From Cytophagaceae bacterium ABcell3 (GTDB lineage Bacteria; Bacteroidota; Bacteroidia; Cytophagales; Cytophagaceae), in assembly GCA_030913385.1 (NCBI GenBank), contig CP133159.1:2006584-2070583 (forward strand): a stretch of DNA of 64,000 bases, written 5' to 3'. The notes beneath the pieces are model-generated. The model saw only the letters and a program-made list of their open reading frames with translations, was not told where the DNA came from and did no database searches. The position numbers and the translations under genes are program-made. Each line of letters starts with the position of its first letter. The first letter of the stretch is position 1. Positions 33,733 through 42,039 of this stretch are shown here, piece by piece.

Positions 33733-34209
33733 TTACCTTATTATGCTTTCATATTTTATGTATTCAACAATTGAGTCTAGTTCTGCTTCACTCATATGCT
33801 TAAAAGAAGGCATGAGCATCTGGTAAAGCTCATAAAGTTCTTTTGCGTAAGGATCTCCTGACTTTATTACTTCACCAGGATCTTTTATAAAGTTCTTTAA
33901 TCCTTCCTCAGAGTGTCTGTTTTCAACGCCTTTCAAATTAGGCCCGACCATTGATCTGTCAAAGCTGTGGCACATTATGCAATTTTCTTTGAATAGTGAG
34001 GCACCTGTTTCATTGAAATGAATACCTGCTGCTTTAGCTTTTTTATGGTTTATCCCATCGTCAGGAAAAGTAATACCTCCACAATAAATGACCTGCTCTT
34101 CTTTTAATTCTTTAGAGTACAGAAAAGCATAAACAAATACAGCAATAGCCAGTGCTGCGAGAAATGTTAGGCTGGCAAAAAGCCTGCTAAAAAGTTGCTT
34201 ATTGCGCAT
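33733..34209 (-). CDS. Membrane-anchored mono-haem cytochrome c
   Basis: 158 residues. One N-terminal anchor (LFASLTFLAALAIAVFVYAFLY) precedes a cytochrome c domain: haem-binding CIMCHSFDRSMVGPNLKGV and a distal LMPSFKHMSEAELDSIVEYIKYE with the Met ligand. It overlaps no gene but ends close to its neighbour: its start lies 3 nt after the 34213-34689 gene's stop, so they are probably coupled. It may donate electrons to the cbb3 or another oxidase. Confidence 0.88.
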   Translation of the reverse strand: MRNKQLFSRLFASLTFLAALAIAVFVYAFLYSKELKEEQVIYCGGITFPDDGINHKKAKAAGIHFNETGASLFKENCIMCHSFDRSMVGPNLKGVENRHSEEGLKNFIKDPGEVIKSGDPYAKELYELYQMLMPSFKHMSEAELDSIVEYIKYESIIR

Positions 34210-34212
34210 GTT

Positions 34213-34689
34213 TTACTGCTTTATTGCTTTTAGTAACTGATACATATTCCCATCGCTTACCATAGCCCCACTTTGGACCAGTTCAAATATCTCTTGTTCC
34301 TTTTCCTTTCTGTAAGGTTTTTCAGTCTTAAAAATTTCAACTTGCAGGTCATTTAGCTTTTCGGGGTTTTCGTTGATTTCCTTAATGAAAGAGTCATCTT
34401 TTAAGTTCGCCTCTCCTTGTATATTTAAACCAATTAATACCATGCGGTCGTCGAGGCACTCAAAGGCCATAAGGCTGTTGGTCTCGCGATGTTCCAAGAA
34501 GGTGATTTTAGAAAGAACTTTTTCCATTACTATATCTGAAAATATAGTAATCAGCTCTTTGACTTTCTCCGGGTCATTTTCTTGTAATCTTTTGTAATCA
34601 TCGGCCGTAATGGTGTTGGCGGCTAAAAAGTTGATGAACTCTGGTTTTAATTCTTCTAATTCTTCAGGGGTAAGAAGTCTATATTTCAT
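34213..34689 (-). CDS. Conserved Bacteroidota protein, probably DUF6495
   Basis: 158 residues, acidic and helical, with no signal peptide. It opens MKYRLLTPEELEELKPEFINFLAANTITADDY and has a central IFSDIVMEKVLSKITFLEHRE; this N-terminal pattern matches my recollection of DUF6495 proteins (moderate certainty). It is 3 nt upstream of the cytochrome c gene, so co-expressed. Function is unknown. Confidence 0.65.
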   Translation of the reverse strand: MKYRLLTPEELEELKPEFINFLAANTITADDYKRLQENDPEKVKELITIFSDIVMEKVLSKITFLEHRETNSLMAFECLDDRMVLIGLNIQGEANLKDDSFIKEINENPEKLNDLQVEIFKTEKPYRKEKEQEIFELVQSGAMVSDGNMYQLLKAIKQ

Positions 34690-34863
34690 AAGGTATTATC
34701 GCATTTCTTTTTACAAAGAAAATATTTTCGTTTTCAAAAAAGTAGGTTTTTTTGAGGAATGTGGCGGAAGGTAAGCTGTGTCGGTGCTTTTGCGGCAAGG
34801 ATCGAAGCGGTTACCCCGCAGTCCCGACGATAGGAGGGCGAGGAGTAATAGCGGAGAGCCTGG

Positions 34864-34926
34864 TGTTCCGGGGCTTAAGCTAAAAGGTTGCTTTTATGCG
34901 CCTATGGCTGCTAAAGCCCCGGAACA
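34864..34926. repeat. GC-rich long hairpin element
   Basis: TGTTCCGGGGCTT / AAGCCCCGGAACA, 13 bp perfect, around a 37-nt loop. The flanking 34760-34860 is GC-rich and looks like an intergenic repeat of the kind seen in Bacteroidota, though no second copy was seen in this window. Confidence 0.55.
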
Positions 34927-34932
34927 GCCGCC

Positions 34933-35844
34933 CTATAATTTATTGTCAAAGTCTTTGTCCTTGACCCATTTAAACCTGTAGGCATAATGGGCTGGCTCTA
35001 TGTGTTTTCCTCTCATGCGTGCATAGGCTTTGGTGAAGGAAGCTCCGTAAAAGAATGCCAGCGAATTGTAAAAAAGCCATAGAGCAACTAACACAATAGG
35101 GGCTGCATAATCATACAGGTCTTCTATGCCTTCGTCAACCACTAATACAGATAGCAACCAAATGCCTATGAGGAAAAGAAGGGTGGTAATGGCTGCACCG
35201 ACTATGGTTGGCTCCCACTTTATTTTTACGAAGGGGAGTATCTTGTAAAGTACGGCAAACCAAAGCCAAACAAAAAGTATGGTTAGGATATTGATTATAA
35301 GTATAACAATAGGATCATTGGTACCAGTTTCTCCGCCTGTGGCATATTCAATGCCTCGTTCTAAGGCAACATTTGCAAAAAATAATATTCCTGTTGCCAA
35401 GACAAGTATAAAGGTTAATCCTCGTTCAACCCACATTTTTTTCCAAAAGCTCTTGAAAGCTGGTTTTACCTGCCACAAGTTGTTTAGGATGTCCTGAAAG
35501 AATACCAAAAGCTGGGTAGCCAGTGAGAGGACGGTAAAGGTATAGGCTATGAGTAACCAGATATTTTTGGAGGCTTGTATCATGTATCTCTCGGTTATGA
35601 TCCCAAGGATATTTGCCGAGTCTTCTCCAATAATTACTGCCAATTGTTTTTGTAGCTCATGGTATAAAGTGTTCGTTTCAAAAAAGAAGCTGAGGCAAAA
35701 GATAACTATTACAAAAATGGAGGGTAAGCCAAAAAGTGAAAAGTAAGCAATGGCTGAGGCGAACTCTCCTGGGTGGTTTTCTTTAAAAATTTGCCATGAT
35801 TCTAAAAATAATGAAAAAAAGCGCTTAAGTTTTTGTTTGTTCAT
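34933..35844 (-). CDS. YihY/BrkB family membrane protein, copy 2
   Basis: 303 residues with the same core as 26713-27603: GEFASAIAYFSLFGLPSIFVIVIFCLSFFF, WLLIAYTFTVLSLATQLLVFFQDILNNLWQV, and YDYAAPIVLVALWLFYNSLAFFYGASFTKAYARMRGK. Six predicted helices. The two copies are clearly divergent paralogues, not a recent duplication. Upstream is a single AT-rich promoter region. Confidence 0.88.
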   Translation of the reverse strand: MNKQKLKRFFSLFLESWQIFKENHPGEFASAIAYFSLFGLPSIFVIVIFCLSFFFETNTLYHELQKQLAVIIGEDSANILGIITERYMIQASKNIWLLIAYTFTVLSLATQLLVFFQDILNNLWQVKPAFKSFWKKMWVERGLTFILVLATGILFFANVALERGIEYATGGETGTNDPIVILIINILTILFVWLWFAVLYKILPFVKIKWEPTIVGAAITTLLFLIGIWLLSVLVVDEGIEDLYDYAAPIVLVALWLFYNSLAFFYGASFTKAYARMRGKHIEPAHYAYRFKWVKDKDFDNKL

Positions 35845-35951
35845 AGTGAAACAATGGGATCAAAGACTTGTTCGACTTAAACAACTTTGAAGTGAGCTTT
35901 TAGTTATTTGCTATGACGCTATTTAAACCGAATTATATATTTTATGGAGAA

Positions 35952-36671
35952 TTAATTTCGGACGATGATTTTGATTTTTTGTGACGGAATGTCGAATGGC
36001 TTTATTTTCTTATATGAGTTTGGTAGGTTTCCTAGGGTTGGAGTATTATTTACAAAGTTTTGTAGGAACCATTCTCCTTGGTAATTTTTGCCTTCCAAAT
36101 ACGATAGCATGTCTTGCAGGCTTTGCTGGTCGAGCTGCTTGGTATGGACAGTGGTTCTCACTTCAAATGGAAAGTTTTCAGAAAGTAGGTAGTCTATAGC
36201 GGTTTCAAAGTTTGGGAATAGATGAGACCTTGTAACCTCTTGAAAATGGTTAAGAGGTGCTTTGAAGTCTAGAGCTATATAATCAATGAGCTTTTGTTGG
36301 GTGAGTCTTTTTAGTATCTGCGGATTGGAACCGTTGGTGTCTGCTTTAACTTTGAGACCTAGTTTTTTTACTTTGTACAAGAAAGCTTCGAGCCCTTTGT
36401 GCAGGGTAAACTCCCCGCCACTGAGTACTACGCCTTCTAACAGATTTTTTCGGGTTTGTAAAAACTCAAGCACTTCGGCATAGGATTTTTGTCCTTTCCC
36501 ATATACAATTTCTGGATTATAGCAGTATGGGCACTTCATGTTACAGCCTGCAAACCATAGAATGCAGGCTGTATGTTCTGGATAGTCCAGCATGGTAAAG
36601 GGGGTAATGCTATAGACCGGTTTTACAGCTTCTTCTGTTTTCAAGGAAATGTTTTCTTTGTTTATGTTCAC
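35952..36671 (-). CDS. nrdG: Anaerobic ribonucleotide reductase activating protein (radical SAM)
   Basis: 239 residues. After an extended N-terminus, SITPFTMLDYPEHTACILWFAGCNMKCPYCYNPEIVYG has the Cx3Cx2C radical SAM motif (CNMKCPYC). GVVLSGGEFTLHKGL is the SAM-binding GGE-type motif. NrdG reduces S-adenosylmethionine to generate the glycyl radical on NrdD. Its start region overlaps the small glycyl-radical ORF by 62 nt in another frame. The start at 36671 is retained because PVYSITPF belongs to the conserved fold. Confidence 0.9.
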   Translation of the reverse strand: MNINKENISLKTEEAVKPVYSITPFTMLDYPEHTACILWFAGCNMKCPYCYNPEIVYGKGQKSYAEVLEFLQTRKNLLEGVVLSGGEFTLHKGLEAFLYKVKKLGLKVKADTNGSNPQILKRLTQQKLIDYIALDFKAPLNHFQEVTRSHLFPNFETAIDYLLSENFPFEVRTTVHTKQLDQQSLQDMLSYLEGKNYQGEWFLQNFVNNTPTLGNLPNSYKKIKPFDIPSQKIKIIVRN

Positions 36672-36792
36672 CTTTCTTGCCAGTGTTAAAACTTTCTACA
36701 GGCCTGTGATAGCCCATAACTCTTGTAAAAACCAAGCATTTTGACCTTTTTTCTTCATTTTGTTCAAGTAGCAATTGTATCGGGTCTTTCAT
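36610..36792 (-). CDS. Separate C-terminal glycyl-radical segment of NrdD
   Basis: 60 residues: KRSKCLVFTRVMGYHRPVES then FNTGKKGEHKQRKHF. This is the conserved C-terminal glycyl-radical region of class III ribonucleotide reductases (RVxGY holds the radical Gly). It starts at an ATG inside the end of nrdD (29-nt overlap, +1 frame) and its tail overlaps nrdG. It includes one Cys that would complete the four-Cys zinc site whose other members are in NrdD. See findings for alternatives (frameshift, split gene, base error). Confidence 0.75.
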   Translation of the reverse strand: MKDPIQLLLEQNEEKRSKCLVFTRVMGYHRPVESFNTGKKGEHKQRKHFLENRRSCKTGL

Positions 36793-38902
36793 AGTCTTGT
36801 TGTTTGTTTTGAGTATTTAAAGATTGAATTAATTCGTCATCGCAGTGTGGGCAGTATTCATGTTCGCCGTTGAGGTATCCATGAACAGGGCAAAGGCTGA
36901 ATACTGGTGTTACTGTTATATATGGTAACCTGAAGTTTGTGATTACTTTTTTGACAAGTTTTTTGCATGCCTCTGGCGAGCTGATTTTTTCGCGCATATA
37001 TAAGTGCAATACCGTTCCTCCGGTATATTTGCACTGTAGCTCGTCTTGAAGCAATAAAGCCTCGAAAGGGTCGTCTGTATGGTCTACAGGTATTTGAGAA
37101 CTGTTGGTGTAGTAGATGTTTTCGTCTTCTCCGGCTTGAATAATGTCCTTGAAACGCTTTTGGTCTTCTTTGGCAAACCTATACGTTGTGCCTTCTGCCG
37201 GGGTGGCTTCAAGGTTATAAAGGTTGCCGGTTTCTTCTTGAAACTCTTTCATGCGGTTTTTGATGTGTTCCAGTAGATCCAGCGCTATAGTTTTCCCTTC
37301 TTCGGTTATGATATCTAGTTTGTCATTGGAGTAGTTTCTGATCATTTCATTGATGCCATTGACACCAATAGTAGAAAAGTGGTTTCTGAAATGGGGCAGG
37401 TAGCGCTTGGTATAAGGGTAAAGCCCCCGGTCATACATTTCTTGAATAAATTTCCTTTTCTTTTCTAAAGTTGATTTGGCAATGTTCAACAAATGGTCGA
37501 GACGTTGGTATAGGCCTGTTAGGTTGTTTTTGTATAAGTACCCCAGCCTGGCCATGTTTATAGTTACTACACCTATGCTTCCGGTCATTTCTGCACTTCC
37601 AAATAAACCGTTCCCTCTTTTTAAAAGCTCTCTCAGGTCTAGTTGCAAACGGCAGCACATACTCCTTACGGCATTGGGTTTATATGCCTCCGGGTTTTCT
37701 AAGCGGTTTCCTTCTGCATCATATATATACTGACTGCCAATAAAGTTCTGAAAATACGAAGAGCCAATTTTTGCAGTGTTTTCAAATAAAATATCCGTGT
37801 TTTCGCCTTCCCAGTCAAAGTCCTCGGTAATATTTACTGTCGGTATGGGAAAGGTGAACGGTTGTCCATTAGCATCTCCCTCTGTCATAACGGTATAATA
37901 GGCTTTGTTGATCATGTCCATTTCCTGTTGGAAATGCTTATAGCATAGGTCTGTTAGGTTGTTTGCGCCACGTTGTTTTGCTTTTGTTTGCAGTTCCTGA
38001 CTTGTTAGCCCTTCCATTAGGTGCTTGTTGTTTTTTGTAGGTGTTTGGTCTTTTAGGTCGTCAGGGGCTACCCAGTCTAAGGTAATGTTAGTAAAAGGAG
38101 ATTGCCCCCAGCGTGCCGGCACGTTAAGGTTATAAACAAAACTTCTTATGGCTTTTAGAATGTCATTGTATGCTAAATTGTCTTTGAACACATAAGGAGC
38201 TAAATAGGTGTCGAACGAACTAAAAGCTTGGGCGCCGGCCCATTCGCTCTGGAGGATTCCCAAGAAGTTGGCCATTTGACCTAAAGCTTCTCTGAAGTGG
38301 GAGGGAGGTGTGCTCTCTACACGCCCTCTTACACCATTGAAACCTTCATTGAGGAGTACACGGAGGCTCCATCCTGCGCAGTATCCGGTCAGGCAGTCTA
38401 GGTCATGTATATGAATGTCACCATTTCTGTGGGCATATCCTTCTTCTTTTGAGTAGACCTTGTCCAACCAGTAATTGGCTATAACTTTTCCTGCTACATT
38501 ATTGACTAAACCTGCATTTGAGTAGGAGGTGTTGGCATTAGCCTTGATTCTCCAATCAGTACGGCTAATGTACTCTTCGATGGTCTGGGTACTATTAACA
38601 TAGGTGGTGTCCTCGCTCAGTCCATTGGCATGTTCGCGTTGCATTTTACGCGTATGCCTGTAGAGCATAAAGGAGCGCATGACTTCAAAATGACCTGCTT
38701 TGAAAAGTTCTTGCTCAATCAAGTCTTGTATATCCTCTACAGACCATAGTTCTTTGTGCCGTAGTTTTTCTACAAGCTTTAGGATAATGGAATCCTCAGG
38801 GTCTTTTTTTACACTTAAGAATCCTTTGTGAATGGCATCACTGATCTTATATAGCTGAAAAGGTTCGTATTCTCCATTGCGCTTGATTACATATCTGGTC
38901 AT
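36764..38902 (-). CDS. nrdD: Anaerobic ribonucleoside-triphosphate reductase, main chain lacking its glycyl-radical end
   Basis: 712 residues. N-terminal ATP-cone: RYVIKRNGEYEPFQLYKISDAIHKGF. Catalytic barrel landmarks are IHIHDLDCLTGYCAGWSL, SMCCRLQLDLRELLKRGNGLFGSAEMTGSIGVV and GINGINEMIRNYS. The end has FSLCPVHGYLNGEHEYCPHCDDEL, three Cys of the zinc site, then stops at DTIAT. The RVMGY glycyl-radical loop is not in this frame; it lies in the overlapping ORF. The enzyme makes deoxyribonucleotides without oxygen, and NrdG follows. Upstream 370 bp carry no clear NrdR or FNR-like site. Confidence 0.9.
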   Translation of the reverse strand: MTRYVIKRNGEYEPFQLYKISDAIHKGFLSVKKDPEDSIILKLVEKLRHKELWSVEDIQDLIEQELFKAGHFEVMRSFMLYRHTRKMQREHANGLSEDTTYVNSTQTIEEYISRTDWRIKANANTSYSNAGLVNNVAGKVIANYWLDKVYSKEEGYAHRNGDIHIHDLDCLTGYCAGWSLRVLLNEGFNGVRGRVESTPPSHFREALGQMANFLGILQSEWAGAQAFSSFDTYLAPYVFKDNLAYNDILKAIRSFVYNLNVPARWGQSPFTNITLDWVAPDDLKDQTPTKNNKHLMEGLTSQELQTKAKQRGANNLTDLCYKHFQQEMDMINKAYYTVMTEGDANGQPFTFPIPTVNITEDFDWEGENTDILFENTAKIGSSYFQNFIGSQYIYDAEGNRLENPEAYKPNAVRSMCCRLQLDLRELLKRGNGLFGSAEMTGSIGVVTINMARLGYLYKNNLTGLYQRLDHLLNIAKSTLEKKRKFIQEMYDRGLYPYTKRYLPHFRNHFSTIGVNGINEMIRNYSNDKLDIITEEGKTIALDLLEHIKNRMKEFQEETGNLYNLEATPAEGTTYRFAKEDQKRFKDIIQAGEDENIYYTNSSQIPVDHTDDPFEALLLQDELQCKYTGGTVLHLYMREKISSPEACKKLVKKVITNFRLPYITVTPVFSLCPVHGYLNGEHEYCPHCDDELIQSLNTQNKQQDYERPDTIAT

Positions 38903-39272
38903 AAGGTGCTTTTTTTATGTCAAAAAAAAATCTAGGCCAATTTCTAAGAAAAAAGGTGTAGTTTGTTGAATCCTAAATTTATTATCAGGGGTAAAGTCTT
39001 TCTTATGCTATTGGTCTTTTAACTCAAATCTATAAGTCATTAAGGAGTCAGGAAATAAGCTAAATCATTTTTTTAGACCCCTATTTTTGCTATTTGGCTC
39101 CTGATTGTTGAAAACTTTTAAAATATTTTGGATCCTAAAATCGCCATCGTTTGTGTGGGAGGCCTTTTGCTTTTTCTATTAGGGTGTGGTAATGGGTGGG
39201 GAAAGTGGTTAATAAAAAAAGTCTGACAGGAGTGGGTGTCAGACTTTTTCTTATTGATTAAAAATGAGAGAC
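38903..39272. other. Intergenic region upstream of nrdD
   Basis: 370 AT-rich bases with no ORF of note. A terminator for the converging direction lies at 39216-39249; otherwise nothing recognised. Confidence 0.6.
39216..39249. terminator. Intrinsic terminator for the C45-like gene
   Basis: AAAAAGTCTGACA / TGTCAGACTTTTT, 13-bp stem with an 8-nt loop, downstream of the - strand C45-like gene and symmetric enough to act both ways. Confidence 0.85.
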
Positions 39273-40313
39273 TTAATCTTGAACAGCCTTTTTTCTTTTC
39301 GGTGTTCTTTTGTTGGCTTCTTTTGACAATAACCAGTCAAGTCTGATTTCAGGTTTAAATCTCTTAGCAGTTGGCTGCCCTTCTGCCCTGAGTATTTTTG
39401 AACTTGTTAGTTCTGTGATAGTAGCCCAACACGTTCCAAAACCTATTTCAGGAAGGTCTAGGAGTAAACTTTTACTTTTGTCTGCCAAGACCTCTCTTAT
39501 ATCATCAATGGTTAAGTCTTCCTCTTTTTCTGCCAAGAGCTCTTTGGTTTCCTGTAGTCTTATGGTCGATTTACTCCATTCATTTTCCGACTGTTCAAAA
39601 GCTTTCATTTCAGGAGATTGGAAATGATTGGTGCAAGAAATGAAGTTGCGTTCAGGCTTTCTGACCATAGTTTTCTCCGGTGCTGCTTCTACAACGACCA
39701 TCGATCTCTTTTTGTCAGAAATTAAGTAATTGCTAGAGACGGAAAGGGGGGCTTGTTCAATTATATGGATGGCTTCATCTGTACTGCTACAGTTTTCTAA
39801 AATATATCTAACAATAAAGTAGTAGTTTACGCCCGGCTTATGTGATTTTCCGTCTACGTGGGTGGCAGTTATGGCTAGGCCTTTTTCATTGAACCCATCT
39901 TCGCGTCCAATAAAAGTTTTTGAATGGGCTAAGTAGGCAAATTTGCCATCTGGTTTTACGAGACTGGCTTCGGTAAACTTTGTCTCGTTATAGTGAAAAT
40001 CAAAACTTCTGGCAAACAGTACCTGATCTTCATTTTTGTAGGCAAAAGAGGTGCCTTGGGATTCTTTTTCAGGAGCTCCGGGGCTTAACAACAGTGTGGC
40101 GATATGTTCTTCTGAAACACCTAGGGTTTCTGCCAAACCTTTTATCTCATCAATAACCTCTGGAAAGAAATGTTGAAGTTCTTTGTAGCTTTCCTTGCCA
40201 AACTCTAGTTTGCTTTGGTCTAAATCAGGTAGTTGATATTCGTTTTTGATTAGATTGGTGGCGTGTTTAACCCCCATTTCATGGTATGAACCTCTTAGTC
40301 TTGGATGATACAT
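39273..40313 (-). CDS. C45-family acyltransferase/amidohydrolase-like protein, nucleophile Cys apparently missing
   Basis: 346 residues. Conserved landmarks of the penicillin acyltransferase/linear amidase family are present: VLFARSFDFHYNET, DGFNEKGLAITATHVDG, YLISDKKRSMVVVEAAP and NFISCTNHFQSPEM. Family members cut themselves before an N-terminal Cys in a G-C-T-S/T-F-A context. Here that position reads QGTSFAY, so Cys is replaced by Gly. Such a protein is likely inactive as an autoprocessing hydrolase, or uses the Thr or another residue. No signal peptide. It is monocistronic. Confidence 0.72.
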   Translation of the reverse strand: MYHPRLRGSYHEMGVKHATNLIKNEYQLPDLDQSKLEFGKESYKELQHFFPEVIDEIKGLAETLGVSEEHIATLLLSPGAPEKESQGTSFAYKNEDQVLFARSFDFHYNETKFTEASLVKPDGKFAYLAHSKTFIGREDGFNEKGLAITATHVDGKSHKPGVNYYFIVRYILENCSSTDEAIHIIEQAPLSVSSNYLISDKKRSMVVVEAAPEKTMVRKPERNFISCTNHFQSPEMKAFEQSENEWSKSTIRLQETKELLAEKEEDLTIDDIREVLADKSKSLLLDLPEIGFGTCWATITELTSSKILRAEGQPTAKRFKPEIRLDWLLSKEANKRTPKRKKAVQD

Positions 40314-40830
40314 AATAGTAATAATGATGTAAAATAACCCTACTTAAAGTTATGACTCAATCAATGATTGAATGGTAACTTTTCCTTTTCTAAAACCTTT
40401 ATGAGGCATATACTGCTAGTGAATTGTTACTAATTCCCACAGTTTTTTTACCAATGCGGAAATAAGCCTGTCATAAAGTGGGCGGAAAGATAGGGAAAAA
40501 TACTGATTAAGGTAATTATTTGGTATAAAAATAAGTTTAAAAGGTGTTTTTTATGGATAAGGTAGTTTTGTGGTAGGATATTAATTTTAAGTTCAACAAC
40601 AGTGTATGTAAAGAGGCGGTTGTTTCATTTGAAGAAGGTTAGGGGGAGTTTTTTTACATTTATCTTGTGTTTTTTGCTATTTATGTGAAACTTGTCCAAT
40701 GGCTTGGCGTATATAGTATCATTTTTATGGATGAATGTAGGACTTTAGGGGATTTTTCTTGCGAAGAGATCTTATTTAAATAGAATTTGAATTTTTTAAT
40801 TATACTTTAACCAAATACACATTACTATTT
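40314..40830. other. Long intergenic region between divergent C45-like and TM2 genes
   Basis: About 515 AT-rich bases. No ORF, tRNA, hairpin or repeat was recognised; it presumably holds promoters for both neighbours. Confidence 0.6.
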
Positions 40831-41169
40831 ATGGACGCACAAAAAGTGGACATGTTTATTATGTCCAACAGTAAATTTTTTGAAAGTCATCACATTGAGT
40901 CGATAAGAGAAAAGCTTTTAGCGGCTAGCGATGACAAATGGGGAGCTATTCAAGCGGTTTCTCTTAAGGATCCTACCACCATGCTTATTGTTTCACTTGT
41001 TGCTGGCCAACTTGGCATTGACAGGTTTATGATTGGCGATACGGGAATGGGGATCGGTAAGCTTTTGACCTGTGGAGGTTTTTTAGTTTGGGCTATTGTT
41101 GACTGGTTTATGATACAAGGTGCTGCTAGGGAAAAGAACCTGCAGAAGCTAATGAAGGTGATTGGCTAA
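40831..41169 (+). CDS. TM2-domain membrane protein
   Basis: 112 residues. The C-terminal part has two helices with the TM2 signature (LIVSLVAGQLGIDRFMIGDTGMGIGKLLTCGG) and VWAIVDWFMIQ. The N-terminal 50 residues are soluble. TM2 proteins are widespread small membrane proteins with no settled function in bacteria. It begins a tight five-gene series (TM2, DUF2752, DUF4870-like, M48 peptidase, GNAT), with the DUF2752 gene starting 1 nt after its stop. Confidence 0.87.
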   Translation: MDAQKVDMFIMSNSKFFESHHIESIREKLLAASDDKWGAIQAVSLKDPTTMLIVSLVAGQLGIDRFMIGDTGMGIGKLLTCGGFLVWAIVDWFMIQGAAREKNLQKLMKVIG

Positions 41170-41170
41170 T

Positions 41171-41590
41171 ATGGCAATGGGCAGGAACAAACTGTATATG
41201 TTGCTGTCAGTTGCTTGTCTGGCGGGGTATATCTGGCTTACAATAGCTTTTTATATGTACAATACTAATAAAGAAAACGCCTTTAGTATGTGCATGATCA
41301 AGAATGTAACAGGTATCCCCTGTCCATCCTGTGGCTCAACACGTGCAGTAATGGCCTTACTGAACGGAGGACTTGCAGAGTCTGTGCTGTTGAACCCTTT
41401 TGGGGTAATTGTTTTGTCTATTATGGTTCTTGCGCCTTTGTGGATATTATTCGATCTTATGTTAAATAAAAGCTCGCTACACCTTTTTTATAATAAAGCA
41501 GAAACATTTTTCCGGAAGAAGTATATAGCGGTTCCGCTAATTATCCTTGTTCTGGCAAATTGGATAAGAATTATTTGCGCAGGCTTATGA
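41171..41590 (+). CDS. DUF2752-domain membrane protein
   Basis: The ATG at 41171 directly follows the TM2 stop. About 139 residues with the DUF2752 signature GIPCPSCGSTRAVMALLNGG near residue 45 and three hydrophobic segments. TM2 and DUF2752 genes are frequent neighbours in Bacteroidota. The CPSCG Cys pair suggests metal or redox binding; function is unknown. The next gene starts in the overlap ATGA. Confidence 0.85.
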   Translation: MAMGRNKLYMLLSVACLAGYIWLTIAFYMYNTNKENAFSMCMIKNVTGIPCPSCGSTRAVMALLNGGLAESVLLNPFGVIVLSIMVLAPLWILFDLMLNKSSLHLFYNKAETFFRKKYIAVPLIILVLANWIRIICAGL

Positions 41591-42039
41591 TTTCAGTTAA
41601 AGAATTTGTTTATACGCCATCCGATCATGAGTCAGAAAGGGCATCTAACAGTTATGTTATGTCTCTTGTGGCACTAATTGCCGGATTGCCTCTACCCATA
41701 GTCAACCTGATTGCTACGTTTATTTTTTTTATGGGAAACAGGAAAGCCACTTACTTTGTACGTTGGCACTGTATCCAGGCCTTATTGTCGCAAGTTTCTC
41801 TGCTGGTTTTTAACACCTCTCTCGTATGGTGGACAATTGCTATTGTGTTTGGAGACCAGATAGCAGATAATCAATACTTTTCCTGGTTGTTTACTGTACT
41901 TCTGTTTAATATAGTAGAGTTTATTTTCACAATTTACACGGCTGTGAAAACCCGCAATGGAATACATGTGGAATGGTTTTTTTACGGTAGCCTAACAAAC
42001 TTAATTTGCAAACCTGCGCATGAAGAAAGTACTGTCTGA
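41587..42039 (+). CDS. DUF4870-like four-helix membrane protein
   Basis: The ATG at 41587 overlaps the preceding stop (ATGA). About 150 residues with hydrophobic segments at YVMSLVALIAGLPLPIVNLIATFIFF, WHCIQALLSQVSLLVFNTSLVWW and LFTVLLFNIVEFIFTIYTA. The KATYFVRWHCIQALLSQ stretch resembles the DUF4870/YrhK-type loop. The 3' end overlaps the M48 gene by 20 nt. Assignment is by pattern only. Confidence 0.65.
   Translation: MISVKEFVYTPSDHESERASNSYVMSLVALIAGLPLPIVNLIATFIFFMGNRKATYFVRWHCIQALLSQVSLLVFNTSLVWWTIAIVFGDQIADNQYFSWLFTVLLFNIVEFIFTIYTAVKTRNGIHVEWFFYGSLTNLICKPAHEESTV

Noticed and set aside
36772-36792. Stem-loop or strong slippery heptamer for nrdD frameshifting
   Set aside because: I could not see a convincing slippery heptamer or pseudoknot; frameshifting stays a hypothesis.
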